A DNA stretch of 64,000 bases from Aquila chrysaetos chrysaetos (taxonomy: Eukaryota > Chordata > Aves > Accipitriformes > Accipitridae). The stretch covers positions 27,285,363 to 27,349,362 of the forward strand of contig NC_044005.1 of assembly GCF_900496995.4 (NCBI RefSeq), in the 5' to 3' direction. The notes beneath the pieces were generated by a model. That model was given only the letters and a program-made list of their open reading frames with translations, was not told the origin of the DNA and did not search any database. Position 1 is the stretch's first letter; each line of letters starts with the position of its first letter. Positions 1-10,205 of the stretch are shown piece after piece. The position numbers were made by a program, and so were the translations under genes.

Positions 1-2062
1 CTCCATCTCAGAGAGAACTGCCAACTTTTCAGGGACTGCAGGAGCATTAAGCATGTGAAGATGAGTTGCAGCAAGCCTTTAGCAATATGGATGTAACTGC
101 TTTATCTAGCCAATTGTCGAACCTCTCCATCACAGTGTGGCCTTTCCCTCCCTGTACTACTGCACCCTCGTTTAAACACTTCAAACATGGTCTGCACCCT
201 GTCTGGTCACCACAAGCATTTTTATGATGACTGGAACAAAGCCTGCGTTAGCTGCTCCAGCCAGCTTGGCTGGCTTTTGTTTCCTCTGCCGATAAGGACC
301 AGACCAACATTCCCCATTGTTTCCTGCTAACATATTTATGGAGCCTTTGCTTGTTGCTTTTCCTGTCCTGGACTAATTAGCACTCATTTTACACTGCAGC
401 CTGTCCCGTCCGTGTCCGTCCCGTCCCGTCCCCCCCCCCCCCCGCCCTTCAGTTCTACATGGTGCTTAGTCATCCCCATGTTTTTACCTTGCTGACTTCA
501 GGCCTTTGGAGTACTCCTGTAGCAGCTGCAGTGCTTCCCCTCTTGCCTCCCTATGGGGCTAGCTTGCCCTTGTCCTGCAAGATGAGCTGCCTGCCCCCAG
601 CCGTGCCTGAGTGGGCAGGCTCCAGGGCTTGGTGCACACTGCTGGCACTACTCTGCTACTTCTGGCTTTCAGGTGCCTCTGGGCTAAAGTAGCCTTGTTT
701 TACTTCTCTCAATTTAGTGGTCCACAGCCAGACCAGCCTGCCTGCTTTTCCCCCTTTTACCTTTCCCTGGAGCCCCCAGCAAGGCTGCCTCCCCCCACTT
801 CCCAGGCTGCAGAGCACATGTCCCCTGACGTGACGTGCTGCCTAACATCTCCTCCTTGGGCTTCTGAGCAAGCCCGTCCCATCCATGGCGATGTTCTGGT
901 CCTGAGATTTAGCCTGTTCAGCCATTGCTTTGGGTGCATATGAAGGCTGCCTTGTTCCCCAAGCTCTCTCATCTCACACTTCCCCTCTCTTCCTCCTCCC
1001 ACCCATGACTGCTGTGCTTGCTCCCACAGAGCCTGGAGGTTTTGCTTCCAGCCTCCCTCCCAGGGGTTGCACTTCCCTTTCTTTGCCAGATGGCCCCCTC
1101 CACCTGTGCTACGGATAACCCGAGGTCCCCAGGGGTGGCAGAGCTCTTCAGTCCTCCCGGGGGTCTGTCGGTCACTGCTGGGGGCCCTCACTCTCCCTTG
1201 GGTAGCCAGCTGAACCCATCAGCTTCTCCCCACTCCTCCCGGCCGATCTGTGGGGGGGTTGAGGCTGGGGTTTGTGGTCAGAGGGCTTGGACCTGCCTTG
1301 GCAGGTGAGGCTTTGGGCTCTGGAGGGCCTGTGGGTGCAAACAAGGACTCTGGGGTGCACAGGGATGCTCTGCCTAGCTAGTGGCCCCACCACAAGTTGG
1401 GGCAGCTTGGGCAGACTTGTCCAGGAAAGTGCATTTAGCAGAGCAGACTCGTCGCAGTGGGGCAGCTGCTGTAGGGCTTGCGTACACGCTCTAGCCCAGC
1501 GGCGAGCCAGCTAAGTCAGCCCTTTGGCACAGTTTGCAGGTTAATAAAACAAGCCCTTGTTTGTGCAGTGTGAGGTCCCTCTGTGTTTCTGGTCCTGGAG
1601 GTGATAATCAGCCTCTCAGGGCCACCATCATCTGCCTTCTTGGCCTTGTCAGATCAGGAAAGGGTGTTTTCCAAGGCTGTAGGTGGCCTTTCTCCCAGAT
1701 CTTACGCTAGCACAACTTATTAACAGGAAACGGCTAACCCGAGGGTGTCACCAGCTGCAGAGCATGGGGGGGGCCTTATCTGGTGTGCATTGCTGGTGGG
1801 GGGGGCAGTGCTCCCTCCTGTGCTGGGCGATGCCAAATGCTGGGGACGTCATCCTTGGGGACTGAGGGGGCTCTGTGGATGTGCTGAGGGGTGTGGGAGG
1901 CTGGTGGGGTCATGGTGGACATCCTGGAGGTGTTGGGGAGGGGCATAGGGCACCTGTGGGGGAGGGCTGGGAGGGAGCAGCAGGGGCACAAGGAGATCTT
2001 GGCTGCAGGCTGGGACTGCTCACTCTCCCACTGGCTCACCCCCATCCTTCTCCTCCTTGCAG
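1..2062 (+). other. LTBP2: Last intron of LTBP2 (3' part only)
   Basis: This stretch lies upstream of the terminal LTBP2 exon and ends in a pyrimidine-rich tract followed by AG at 2061-2062. I looked for further cysteine-rich EGF or TB-domain exons in all three forward frames and found none, so the final intron is at least 2 kb. It contains a short CCGTC-type tandem run followed by about 14 consecutive C at roughly 404-443, and G-rich runs near 1768-1806. Nothing else is recognisable. The assignment as intron rather than intergenic DNA follows from the incomplete codon phase of the downstream exon. Confidence 0.8.
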
Positions 2063-2229
2063 ACATCAACGAGTGCGAGGAGGTGGGTGGCCTTGAGCCC
2101 CTGTGCCGGGGCGGCACCTGCGAGAACACTGAGGGCTCCTACCGCTGCCACTGCTCACCGGGCTACGTGGCCCTCGCCCAGCCCCACCACTGCGTGCCCC
2201 AGACAGCCCAGAGCCCAGCGGCAGCATAG
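2063..2229 (+). CDS. LTBP2: LTBP2 terminal coding exon: last calcium-binding EGF domain and C-terminus (partial gene)
   Basis: Latent TGF-beta binding protein 2 is a large secreted glycoprotein of elastic fibres and microfibrils. Only its last coding exon lies here. The exon opens in phase 1 after TTGCAG and encodes DINECEE, the D-I-N-E-C signature of a calcium-binding EGF repeat. The spaced cysteines continue through PLC, GTC, YRCHC and HHC, the run CXNTXGSYRC carries the hydroxylation/calcium-binding pattern, and the exon ends in a short Ala/Pro-rich tail with TAG at 2227-2229. The QPHHC-P ending resembles, as I recall it, the C-terminus of mammalian LTBP2 rather than LTBP1, 3 or 4. Having NPC2 and ISCA2 as neighbours, as in human 14q24, supports LTBP2. 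The rest of the gene lies upstream, outside the window. Confidence 0.88.
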
Positions 2230-2950
2230 CTCTAGGGGAGCGGCAGTGGGGGTGCCCCTGCCCAGTGCGTGGCTCTGGCACCCGGGACCTGGGAGCATGG
2301 AGAAAGGCCCCCCTGGGGCTGCGGGTGCTTCGAGGCTCTTCGCTTCTTCCCCTCCGAAGCGCACAACTTCCCCACCACCTCTCTGTGCAGGCCAGGGCTG
2401 AGCTCCCAGCCTCTGCACCCCCCTCGACCCTGCCAGCCCCTGCCGCAGCAGAGCCCACCCTAGACCCCAGCACCTGGCACATTGCCCCGTGCTGTGGAGG
2501 CTCACAGGACACCTTCCCCTGCCACACAGCCCCAGCCTCCCCCTCTTGCCCTGCCAAGAAAGGGGCTTCATCTCCCCACCACTGCTGCACTGACCTAGCA
2601 ACAAGCCTCACCCACAGCACAGGTGCTGGCCCCGCTCCTTGTGAAGCATCCAGCCCCTAGGCCAGAGCTTTGAGGGGGGGGGTCAACCCCAGCTTTCTAA
2701 AGCTACTGCCTAACCTTGGGGAGCAGGGGAGAGGCCGGAGGGGCTCCAGGGCCAGCTCTCCCTGCAGCCAGCCCAGGCGCATCCCTTAGCCCCGCACTTT
2801 GCCTTCATGCCCCACACTGGCTGGGCAGCGGGAGGGGAAGGCAGGTCCAGCTTCCTTTCTGTAAAGCTGTTGGTGACCTTTTTTTTTTTAAAACCAAGTC
2901 TGCTGGAAACTTCTCTCATGTTGTTAAATAAAACATTTATTTTGGGCCTC
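2230..2950 (+). other. LTBP2: LTBP2 3'UTR
   Basis: This is non-coding DNA between the LTBP2 stop codon and a canonical polyadenylation signal. It contains C-rich segments and a T9-10 run near 2880. The end is set at about 15-20 bases after AATAAA and is approximate. Confidence 0.75.
2927..2932 (+). terminator. LTBP2: LTBP2 polyadenylation signal AATAAA
   Basis: A canonical AATAAA hexamer lies about 700 bases after the LTBP2 stop. It is followed within 30 bases by a GU-rich stretch (CCTCTGTGGCTC), the expected downstream element for cleavage. Confidence 0.75.
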
Positions 2951-3629
2951 TGTGGCTCAAGACACTGGGGCTGATCAGAACTGTGCTAGTTTTGCCTCTG
3001 CCAAGGGGCATGAGCCACATCCTCCCTGTGGATCCAGCCTGGCAATGCCACCCCACTCTCGTAAGCCAATTCTTACCTCTCACGCTGGCACCCAGCCTCC
3101 TCCCGCTCCTGAGCAGAGACCCTTGCCGGGCCAAATACTTGCTTATCTCCCCAGCCCAATGCCTGTCCCAGGAGCCAACTCCAGCCCCCACAGACAGCAC
3201 AACAGTTGTAGCTGTTCACACACAAGGGGGCTGCAGTTTATGCATGAGAGCATGTAGGTTTCTGCAGTTGGTTCTTGGGCAGGTCTGGGAGCTGCTTTTC
3301 CAGCCCCAGAGCCCTCACTAGAAATGTCTTTACCTATGCTGCAGCAAGCAAGGCCATGTTCTACACCACCACATCCTCAGGGAGCCTTTGCACAATTTCA
3401 GGCCAGCACAGGACCAGCAAGGCAGGAGCACAGCCAGACATCGCCAACTGGACACCCTGGCAGCCAGGAGCAGATATGCCTGGCTGCTTGCAGGTCACCT
3501 ACACTCAGGCCAGCATACCACCTCCATCCATGCCTTCAGCTGAGAAATAAGACCAGCCCACCCCCAACTAGATGCCCACCACTCTGCTTTTCTTCCTGCT
3601 CCTCTCCACTCACAGAAGACAATACAAAC
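2951..3629. other. Short spacer between convergent LTBP2 and NPC2
   Basis: This spacer of about 680 bases separates the polyadenylation sites of two genes transcribed toward each other. I see no exon, repeat or RNA gene in it. Confidence 0.6.
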
Positions 3630-4321
3630 AGATTTTGTCTAGCCTTTATTAAAAGGAAAGTTATAAAAAGAGGTTCAGGAGCTCCCAGCATCTCCGAATT
3701 AGTAGTAGTGCAAACCATTGGTTAGAGAAAGAATCATCCCTGCAGAGACATCGAATGCCATTTGGCTTTGCATCCACAAAAAGGAAGTTTTCCCAGCTGC
3801 AGTCCTGCCAGCTTGAGTAGGGGCCCAGGACAGAGCAGGCTGCCAGCTCAGGGCAGTCTCCTTCCCTCTCCTTCAGCTGCGTGGATGGCAAATGCAAGTC
3901 CCAGGGGCATCCTGATTGCAACAGAGCAGAAGTGCAGGAGGGTGGATGCAGCCAGCATTCTACAAGAGGCACTGAAGGGGTTACCAGTTAGCAGCTCAGA
4001 CACTAGCCAGGTTCATCGCAGAGAAATTCCTTTGTGAGGACAGAGGGCTCCATTTCAATCAACTAAAGCACCTACACAGAGCACGTGGAGGATGATGCTC
4101 AGTCACTCCTCCCCCTTGAGCTGCTGTGAGAACACCCCAGGGGACTCTAAACAGAGTAAGAGCCCTCTGCCCGTGGCTGACCTTGCAGGAACACAGTACT
4201 GGCTGCTCAGAGGCTGCAGAGCTCTGAAGGAAGCAGTAAGAAATGCTTATTATATAAAATAATTTGGCCTGTGTTGTCTTCTGTTTTTCCCATCCCCAAA
4301 CCCTACTAATGGCAGGGCTCC
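3630..4321 (-). other. NPC2: NPC2 3'UTR
   Basis: On the minus strand this runs from just after the NPC2 stop codon to the first canonical polyadenylation signal, about 690 bases away. No coding potential continues past the stop. The distal end is approximate. Confidence 0.7.
3645..3650 (-). terminator. NPC2: NPC2 polyadenylation signal AATAAA
   Basis: TTTATT on the plus strand reads AATAAA on the minus strand. It is the first canonical hexamer after the NPC2 stop. Confidence 0.7.
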
Positions 4322-4408
4322 TCAGCTGGTGATCTGCACTGGTATCTTCCAGCAGAACAACATCTGGTCCTGGTCATCGACCAGCTCCCACTTCACAATC
4401 AGTTTAAT
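4322..4408 (-). CDS. NPC2: NPC2 coding exon 4 (terminal)
   Basis: The exon begins directly at IKL after CAG and encodes 28 residues with [10 protein letters not shown], then TGA at 4324-4322. The protein ends ...QITS, slightly shorter than the human tail. Confidence 0.95.
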   Translation of the reverse strand: MKLIVKWELVDDQDQMLFCWKIPVQITS

Positions 4409-5710
4409 CTGAAAAAGAGAGAAGAGCAGAGGGAAATAGAGTGTTCAGGAGACTTTAAGGCAAGGACACGGGGAGGGGAGTTGTCACTTGTGTGGAGCAA
4501 GGAGGTCCTGGGAGTTCTGCACAAAGAGGATAGCGCTAGGGCATTGCCCCCATGGCAGTAGGTGAGCCACGCTCATGCAGTGACTCCTGGAGTATCTTAC
4601 ATGGATGGAGAGTTCTGTTGCACGACACAGGAGACCTCCACACACTGCACTTGGATCTCCACTCTGAATAAGCGGAGTGGAAACACCCTGCAGCCTCCCA
4701 ACTGAACTGCACCCTGGAATCGAGCACCCCCAGTTTGGGAGCATTTGGCTGAATGCAGCAGGCTGTGTAGGGAGGCATATTTGGACAGCTAAAGCCACTT
4801 CTCAGCAGCTGGAGCAGGGCTGCTTCCTCTGCTGGGTCTGTCCCAAAGTGGGAAGTTAAGACAGGGTCATACTCACAGCAGAAGTGCTACCAGATAGTCT
4901 GAGGAGTCTTCTAACCTCTTCCCTCCCCTCCACAGGACAAGGTGTCCTTCCTTAAAGGCAGGTGGTGGGACTGTCCCAGGAAGGATAGTAGCTCTGAGGA
5001 GCAGACCAGCTGCCTGCTTACTTACACTGGGGTACTCGCTCTTCACAGGGAGTTTATTCAGGTAGCTGTAGGAATGGCCCTTCTGAATGGGGCACTGGAT
5101 CCCGGACTTGCATCCATCAGGCTCAGGAATGGGAAAGGGTATATCCACGTGCAGCATCTCACCGTACACCCTCGCTTTGCTGCCCTGGCTCTCAATCTCT
5201 GCAGAACACGGAGAAGCGTGAACACAGCACCGGAGCAGGGAACACGTTTCTACCTTACACCCTCCCCTCCACATACCCTGGAGGCCGCAAGAACACGACT
5301 AAGGGACAATCTTCCTCCCCAGCCACTTCTTCCCACCCAGACCCCTCTCCAGCCACCCTTCCCCACTCCTCTCCAAGCAGTGGGACAGAGGCGATCGCCA
5401 CCCCCCTGGCACCCCAGCTGGGGAAGCGATACTTACTGCTGGCGAAGGTGACGTTGATGCTGTAGGATGTCCCCTTGTGGAGCAGGCAGGGCTGCGTGGG
5501 GCAGGGGCTCACGTTCACCTCTTGGATGCTGCCGTCTTTGGAACCTGCAAGGAAGAGCCGGGATTACCGGGCCTTCTCCGCCTGCTGACCGCCCCCTCGC
5601 CCCGCGGCCGGCCGGAGCCACTCACCGCAGTCGACGAAGCGGAGGGGCTCAGCCAGGGCGGTGGCGGCGGCGCCCAGCGCCAGCAGCAGAGCGAGCGGGG
5701 ACGGCACCAT
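4322..5710 (-). CDS. NPC2: NPC2, secreted lysosomal cholesterol-transfer protein (complete, four coding exons, 150 aa)
   Basis: NPC2 binds unesterified cholesterol in the late endosome/lysosome lumen and hands it to NPC1; loss causes Niemann-Pick type C disease. Coding exons on the minus strand are 5710-5626, 5544-5437, 5198-5026 and 4408-4322. All junctions are GT-AG, and joining them gives 150 residues (human 151). Residues 1-20 form a hydrophobic signal peptide ending ATALA before EPLRF. Six cysteines at 28, 43, 48, 94, 100 and 141 sit one residue past the human disulphide cysteines (27-140, 42-47, 93-99). Landmarks of the ML domain are [40 protein letters not shown] and [10 protein letters not shown]. 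The sequon NVT at Asn59 corresponds to human Asn58. The start ATG has an ideal GCCGCCATGG context. NPC2 is head-to-head with ISCA2, about 4.4 kb away. Confidence 0.97.
5026..5198 (-). CDS. NPC2: NPC2 coding exon 3
   Basis: The acceptor is TTCTGCAG and the donor AGT|GTAAGTAAG. This exon holds the most conserved part of the protein, [13 protein letters not shown] through [15 protein letters not shown], including the Cys94-Cys100 loop. Confidence 0.96.
5437..5544 (-). CDS. NPC2: NPC2 coding exon 2
   Basis: The exon starts after CCTTGCAG and ends at AGCA|GTAAGT. It encodes 36 residues carrying the first disulphide pair (SPCPTQPC) and the conserved N-glycosylation sequon NVT. Confidence 0.95.
5626..5710 (-). 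CDS. NPC2: NPC2 coding exon 1
   Basis: This exon encodes the signal peptide and residues up to Cys28 (FVDC), ending one base into the next codon. The donor is CTGCG|GTGAG. The ATG at 5710-5708 lies in GCCGCCATGG. Confidence 0.95.
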
Positions 5711-5758
5711 GGCGGCGGCGGCGGCGGCAACAGCGGCGGCAGCGGCTCCTCCGCGGGG

Positions 5759-5766
5759 TCACATGA
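5759..5766 (-). promoter_or_regulatory. NPC2: TFE/MITF-type E-box (TCATGTGA) at the NPC2 start region
   Basis: The plus strand reads GTCACATGA, and TCATGTGA on the NPC2 strand is the M-box core. It lies about 50 bases upstream of the NPC2 ATG. It resembles the CLEAR element (GTCACGTGAC) by which TFEB/TFE3 activate lysosomal genes, with one core difference (CATGTG for CACGTG). The match is seen in the sequence; the function is inferred from NPC2 being lysosomal. Confidence 0.45.
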
Positions 5767-6837
5767 GCGCGGCGGCCCCGCCCGCCGGTCAGCTGGGGCG
5801 CGCCCCGCCCGCGGGGCCGGGCCGGGGGCGGGGGGTCGGCCGGGGCCACCGCGCCTCCCCCCCCCGCCCCGGGAGGTTTCCGTGGAGCCGGGTGAGGCTG
5901 GACCGCGCTCCCCTGCCGCCCCCGGTGCGGTGGCCGAGGCTGCAGCCTGGAAGAGGGCAGCGGATACACCGCCGTGGCTCCTCCGGTACAGGAGAGGAGA
6001 GGAGAGGACAGCGGGGGGGGAGTTACTGTGATGGAACTCCAGCGCTTGGACAGCCAGCCAGCCTGGAAATCCCCACTCCTGGGCTGTACTGGCGCATTCA
6101 GTGCTAAAGGGCAGCGGCTGGAGGACACGCTTGCGCACAGCTAGTGCGATGGGCTGGGAAGCTCTTTCACTGCCTCTGCTGAGAGGGGAAAAAATAAACA
6201 TGAAGAAGCTAGCGTAGTAGACCGGCCTGTGGCCTTACTTGTTACTTACTCCATACCTCATGTTCTGCAGGTTCAAAGCTGTCCGTGCAACGCGAGTGCC
6301 GGGAGTTACGTCTACTAAGTAATTGGCGTGGCTGCTGCTGTGCAGAGTGCATACAAGTTAGTCCTGCTTCTTAAACTTGTGAAACGCCAGAGACTCCCAG
6401 CTTTATGCTGTGGATGCCAGGACAAACCAGGGGACAATTAAAACACTTCAGAAAGCATTTGACCCAAGCTAAAGTTTTTACAGCTTTTCACCAATTTCAC
6501 ATGGTAGCAAGTGTTACCCTTAATAGGGTCATGTCAGGAACACAATGGAGAGAAAGGCACGCGAGTGCTGATTTGGTAGGAACAGAGCTGACACAGCTTC
6601 CCCCCTTCAGACCTCTGTCCCAGTGAGGTGTCTGCCTACTCAGCTTCAGCTGCGCTGCCAAGTGACTCAGAGGTGAAACCCCCACGCTTTGCTCAGGCTC
6701 TCCACAAAGGGTGTCACACCAGAAACTCCGGAGGTGTTAGCAGGACTGAGCGGGACTTGCTCTCATGTGTCTCTGCTGAGCAGTTTAGCTCTTCAGAAGA
6801 AAAGGGATCCCTTCCTTCAGAAAGGGGTGTGGGGTGC

Positions 6838-6859
6838 TTTTTTTTTTTTTTTTTTTTTT
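6838..6859. repeat. Poly(T) run of 22
   Basis: A simple homopolymer. It could be the poly(A) tail of an old minus-strand retrocopy, but I see no recognisable source sequence beside it. Confidence 0.8.
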
Positions 6860-8094
6860 AAGGATTCTGAGTACACATTCGGTTTGTAGAGGCCTCAAAA
6901 AACCCCAAAGACCCTGCTGAGACTAAACCGTATATTTAAGTCCACCTAGCACACTTCATAACTGACCCAGATAAAGTCTTTTCCTTGCGCATGGGAACTC
7001 ATGCCCTTAGAAAGGCTTTTCTTCTCCCCATCCTTCAAGTCTTACAGATGGTAAACAAAGCCGCCTATCTGACTGCAGGGAACAGAAGTGCAGTCGGGTC
7101 AGAGCAACACCATAAACTGCCGTCACACATTCACAGGATAAGCACTGTCATGCTTGGGAACAAATTCCACAATGCATTAAATCAGGAAGCCTCCCTGTGA
7201 AACGGCTCAACAGATATCTTCTCTTTGCAGATGCTTTTGCACAGCAGCAGTGACTACATAAATACAACTCTACACGTATTTCAAAGGCTTTGAACTAAAA
7301 ATCATTGAATCTAGGATCAAAATTAACACATCTATTCCCCCCCAGACCTGGATTAATAAAAAGCCTAAGAAGTGTAAGTTTGTAAATTACAGCCAAGGCC
7401 TTTACACAAGAAAGAAGCAGAAACCTTCTGCCCAAGGTTTTTAGCTGGTATCACGCATTACCATCATGCCAGTTTTGCAATAACAGCACTAAAGCTTAGA
7501 TTGCCCAGGGCAGCATAAGCATTATAGGCCAAACAGACCTTGCTTTTAGGCACATGCCCCTTTCAACATCTGATACAGGACATGGGCCTCCAGGTCACCT
7601 TGGAGCCCCAAATACTTCAGAAAGACTCAATTCAGCTTTAGGCTGGTCTCATTATTTTGCAGACAGGGCTCCTCCCAGATTACCAACATCTCACGGAGCT
7701 TGTGCTAATGTGCAGAAACACCAGGAGAAAAGGCTAAGAAAGCCAACAGATAAATTCTTTCCAGCAAGACTGATACTCAAGTTCTTCATTTCTGTCATCC
7801 AACCAACTCCATTACATGAGGAAAAAGTCTAAGGTTCCACTTTATGAGCTACCTACACCCAATGAATCCAAATCCCTCTAACAGCATTGCACTTACAGCT
7901 CAGTAAACAGATGCACCTGCAGGCACTACAGCAGCAGTGAGTACAAAAGTCAAGTTCTCAAGAAAATCCACATACAGAGACTAACCAATTTTACTATTCT
8001 TTCAGCCAGAACATGCTCCTTTTGCTACAGACCGTCAGAATTCACATCAAAATGCATCACAATCCGTTCTTGCATTCAACACCACACCGGAGGT

Positions 8095-8100
8095 TTTATT
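8095..8100 (-). terminator. Candidate minus-strand polyadenylation signal
   Basis: The minus strand reads AATAAA followed about 10 bases later by a GU-rich run (GGTGTGGTGTTG), the usual arrangement of a real cleavage site. It lies about 540 bases past the stop of the possible exon at 8636-8709. Confidence 0.35.
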
Positions 8101-8635
8101 ATCACCAGTTTCTGAAGCACTGAAACAAGTTCAGTGTTCCACCAAAACAGATACAAGATTATTTAAGCATACACATTGCAGAGGAGAGTAGAGCAAAATA
8201 CCTAGAGAATTCAACTTACAGACAAATCTCTTCAATACAGTGTGCTTAAAGAGAGCTAAAGGAACTCCCCAAACCCAGATACCACAGACCAACATAAGAA
8301 GGGGAAAACAAAACACAACCAAACCTAAAAACAGGTTACACTAAGCTGTCAGGAACAAGATGACCAACAAAATCACAGCCCAGAAAGGAAGAAAACCTAG
8401 ACTGTAACTCTGGGTGAGAGAAAAACACCACCATAATACACAGCTAGCAGAAGCAAAAAACAGCCCAAAGATAAGAAAGATGTACAAAGAAGTAGCTGTT
8501 CTCCTTAGCTACACCCACCTCTCCTAGCTGCTCAAAAAATTTGCCCCCAGCACCTGATTCACTCATCAGCATAATGGATTATTAATTAGATTAAATTAAC
8601 TCTGAGTAAGGCCAGCTGGCTTCTTTCTCATTCTT

Positions 8636-8709
8636 TCAGTCTGCAGTAATGATCTGAGCAACATCCCGAAGTGCCTTGAAGGTACTTGTCACACTTCGGA
8701 CACTTAACA
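8636..8709 (-). CDS. Possible terminal exon of an unrecognised minus-strand gene
   Basis: On the minus strand, TTTTTACCAG could be an acceptor at 8712-8710. The following frame reads LSVRSVTSTF then KALRDVAQIITAD and a TGA at 8638-8636. The peptide is helix-like, but I do not recognise it, and an open run of 24 codons can occur by chance. Its appeal is the polyadenylation signal with a GU-rich element downstream, and a CpG island upstream that could drive transcription in this direction. I could not find convincing upstream exons. Confidence 0.15.
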
Positions 8710-10005
8710 CTGGTAAAAATGAAGGCAATTAGAAAGTAAGAGTGTCTGTTTTCTGGGGCTATATCCATTCTCCAAAAGGTGCTGACAGCAACTACAGTCA
8801 CAACACAAGGAAATGTAGTAGGATCGGTCTAATACCCCCTGCAGGAGAGAGAAGGAAAGCTGGTGCTGTATGGAAAGCAGGCATGATCCCCTGCCTTTTC
8901 TCCCAGAGTTCTTGATTTGCTCCTTTGGATTCGTCTGCTTTTGGGATGCCACATTGATAATAACTGGAGAAACACCCCAATACGTTTTTAAAAACATTAA
9001 GTGTTCTGATGGGAATTCATCAGCCACTGCAGGTACCTACATTAATACCTGCCCCCCCGGGACTCTGCCTGTGATACTTTCCTGGCTTTATCCTAACATT
9101 GTCAGAGTTCACCCAAGAGCAAGCAGGAGTAAACAGCTCAAACCAGTCTTTATTCACATGCTCAGGGTGGGACAAATAAGCAAAAGCATGTGGTTGCAAA
9201 AGCATCGCCTTGCTTGGAGCGGGATGGGTGAGAAAGCAAACCGTCACAGGGTCCCCTGACGTTCAGTCACCCTCTCCCGCTGGGATGACTGGTTTCCCTC
9301 CGCCATCCCGCTGTGTGACTCTCCACAGGCCTGGCCGGGGGCGAGGAACAGGATTCCTCCCCCAGAAGCACATGAAGAAGAAAGAGATTAAGACTCTTAA
9401 CCGTGGGCGCATCCGTGAGCGACCGGCCAGACCGCTGTCACACGGCAGATGATGGGGAGGAGGTGAAACCACCGAAGGAAACGTCCCTGAGGCGGCTACA
9501 GGGCAGGCCCGGCCGGGCTGCCGGGGACCCGGCTCCGGCAGGAGGGAAGCCAGGAGCGGAGGGGAGGGGAGGGACGGCGGGGGAGTGCGGGAGGCTGAGC
9601 ACAGATCCCCTCCGCGGGGTGTCTGAGCTAAGCCCCTGCCTGGTAAAGGAGAGCAAACCAGAAAAGCCAGGACCGGGGAAAAAACCCTAAAAACCCTTCA
9701 GTCGGGCCCCGCGTGTGCTCCCCTGCTCGCCTAACTCCCCCTCCGGCGGCTCCTTGATCGCCCTCGGGGTCTCTGGGTTCTGCTCAGGGTAAACAACCCT
9801 CACAGCTAATTCCAGGACAAACACGCTCTGCTAGAGAGCGCTGCCTTATTTATTGCATTGCTCTTCACTGGTTTGTTACTGTTTATTTCCCTCCGTGAGC
9901 GTCACCGCTTGTGAAAGCAAACACCCCCAAGGACTAACGGCGGCTCCGTGCCTTTGCCGGGGACGCACCGTGCCGGCCGGGCCCGCCCGGCGGGGCGGGC
10001 AGCGC

Positions 10006-10018
10006 GTTGCCTAGCAAC
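10006..10018. promoter_or_regulatory. RFX X-box GTTGCCTAGCAAC
   Basis: The 13 bases form a palindromic RFX-factor binding site (consensus GTNRCC, short spacer, RGYAAC) with both half-sites intact. It lies 36 bases upstream of the first possible ISCA2 ATG and could serve transcription in either direction. X-boxes are typical of ciliary genes but also occur in broadly expressed promoters. Confidence 0.6.
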
Positions 10019-10143
10019 GCCCACGGCTCAGCACTTCCGCCTCGGCGGGAGCCATGGCGGCCCTCGCCGGAAGAGGCGGTGGCGGGCAGCCAATGGGCGG
10101 GCGGGGGCGGGGGCGGGGCGCTGAGGCGGGCGTCGGGGGCAGT

Positions 10144-10205
10144 ATGGCGGCGCCGGGGGCTCTGAGGGGCTGGTGGAGGTTGGCGTTGGGCGGCCGGATG
10201 AGGAG
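10144..10205 (+). CDS. ISCA2: ISCA2 coding exon 1
   Basis: The exon encodes [20 protein letters not shown] plus two bases and ends GAG|GTACCG. The phase fits exon 2, which has a stop codon just upstream of its acceptor and so must be entered in phase 2. The start at 10144 was chosen because it gives a transit-peptide-like N-terminus of near-family length. The ATG at 10054, with a better Kozak context (GAGCCATGG), is the alternative. Confidence 0.7.

Larger units (their letters stand above)
5580..5960. promoter_or_regulatory. NPC2: NPC2 CpG island and promoter
   Basis: Dense CG dinucleotides and GC boxes (near 5797-5840) surround the NPC2 start codon, in sharp contrast to the CpG-poor flanks. 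A short GGC-type trinucleotide run at about 5711-5728 lies in the NPC2 5'UTR. There is no TATA box; a TATA-less CpG promoter is usual for a housekeeping lysosomal gene. Confidence 0.75.
5961..9929. other. Spacer between divergent NPC2 and ISCA2; no proven gene
   Basis: About 4 kb with moderate GC, falling to AT-rich between roughly 7200 and 8650. It contains a run of 22 T at 6838-6859 and a GC-richer patch at about 9240-9730. Forward and reverse frames show no recognised protein. A possible minus-strand terminal exon with its own polyadenylation signal (8095-8709) is entered separately. Confidence 0.55.

Noticed and set aside
5515-6201. 228-codon minus-strand open frame over the NPC2 promoter
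   Set aside because: GC-driven open frame with Pro/Arg/Ser-rich content. The real NPC2 exon 1 is in a different frame with clear homology.
9367-9452. Lys/Arg-rich plus-strand peptide (MKKKEIKTLNRGRIRERPAR)
   Set aside because: It looks protein-like but is short, lacks splice context on both sides and matches no family I know.
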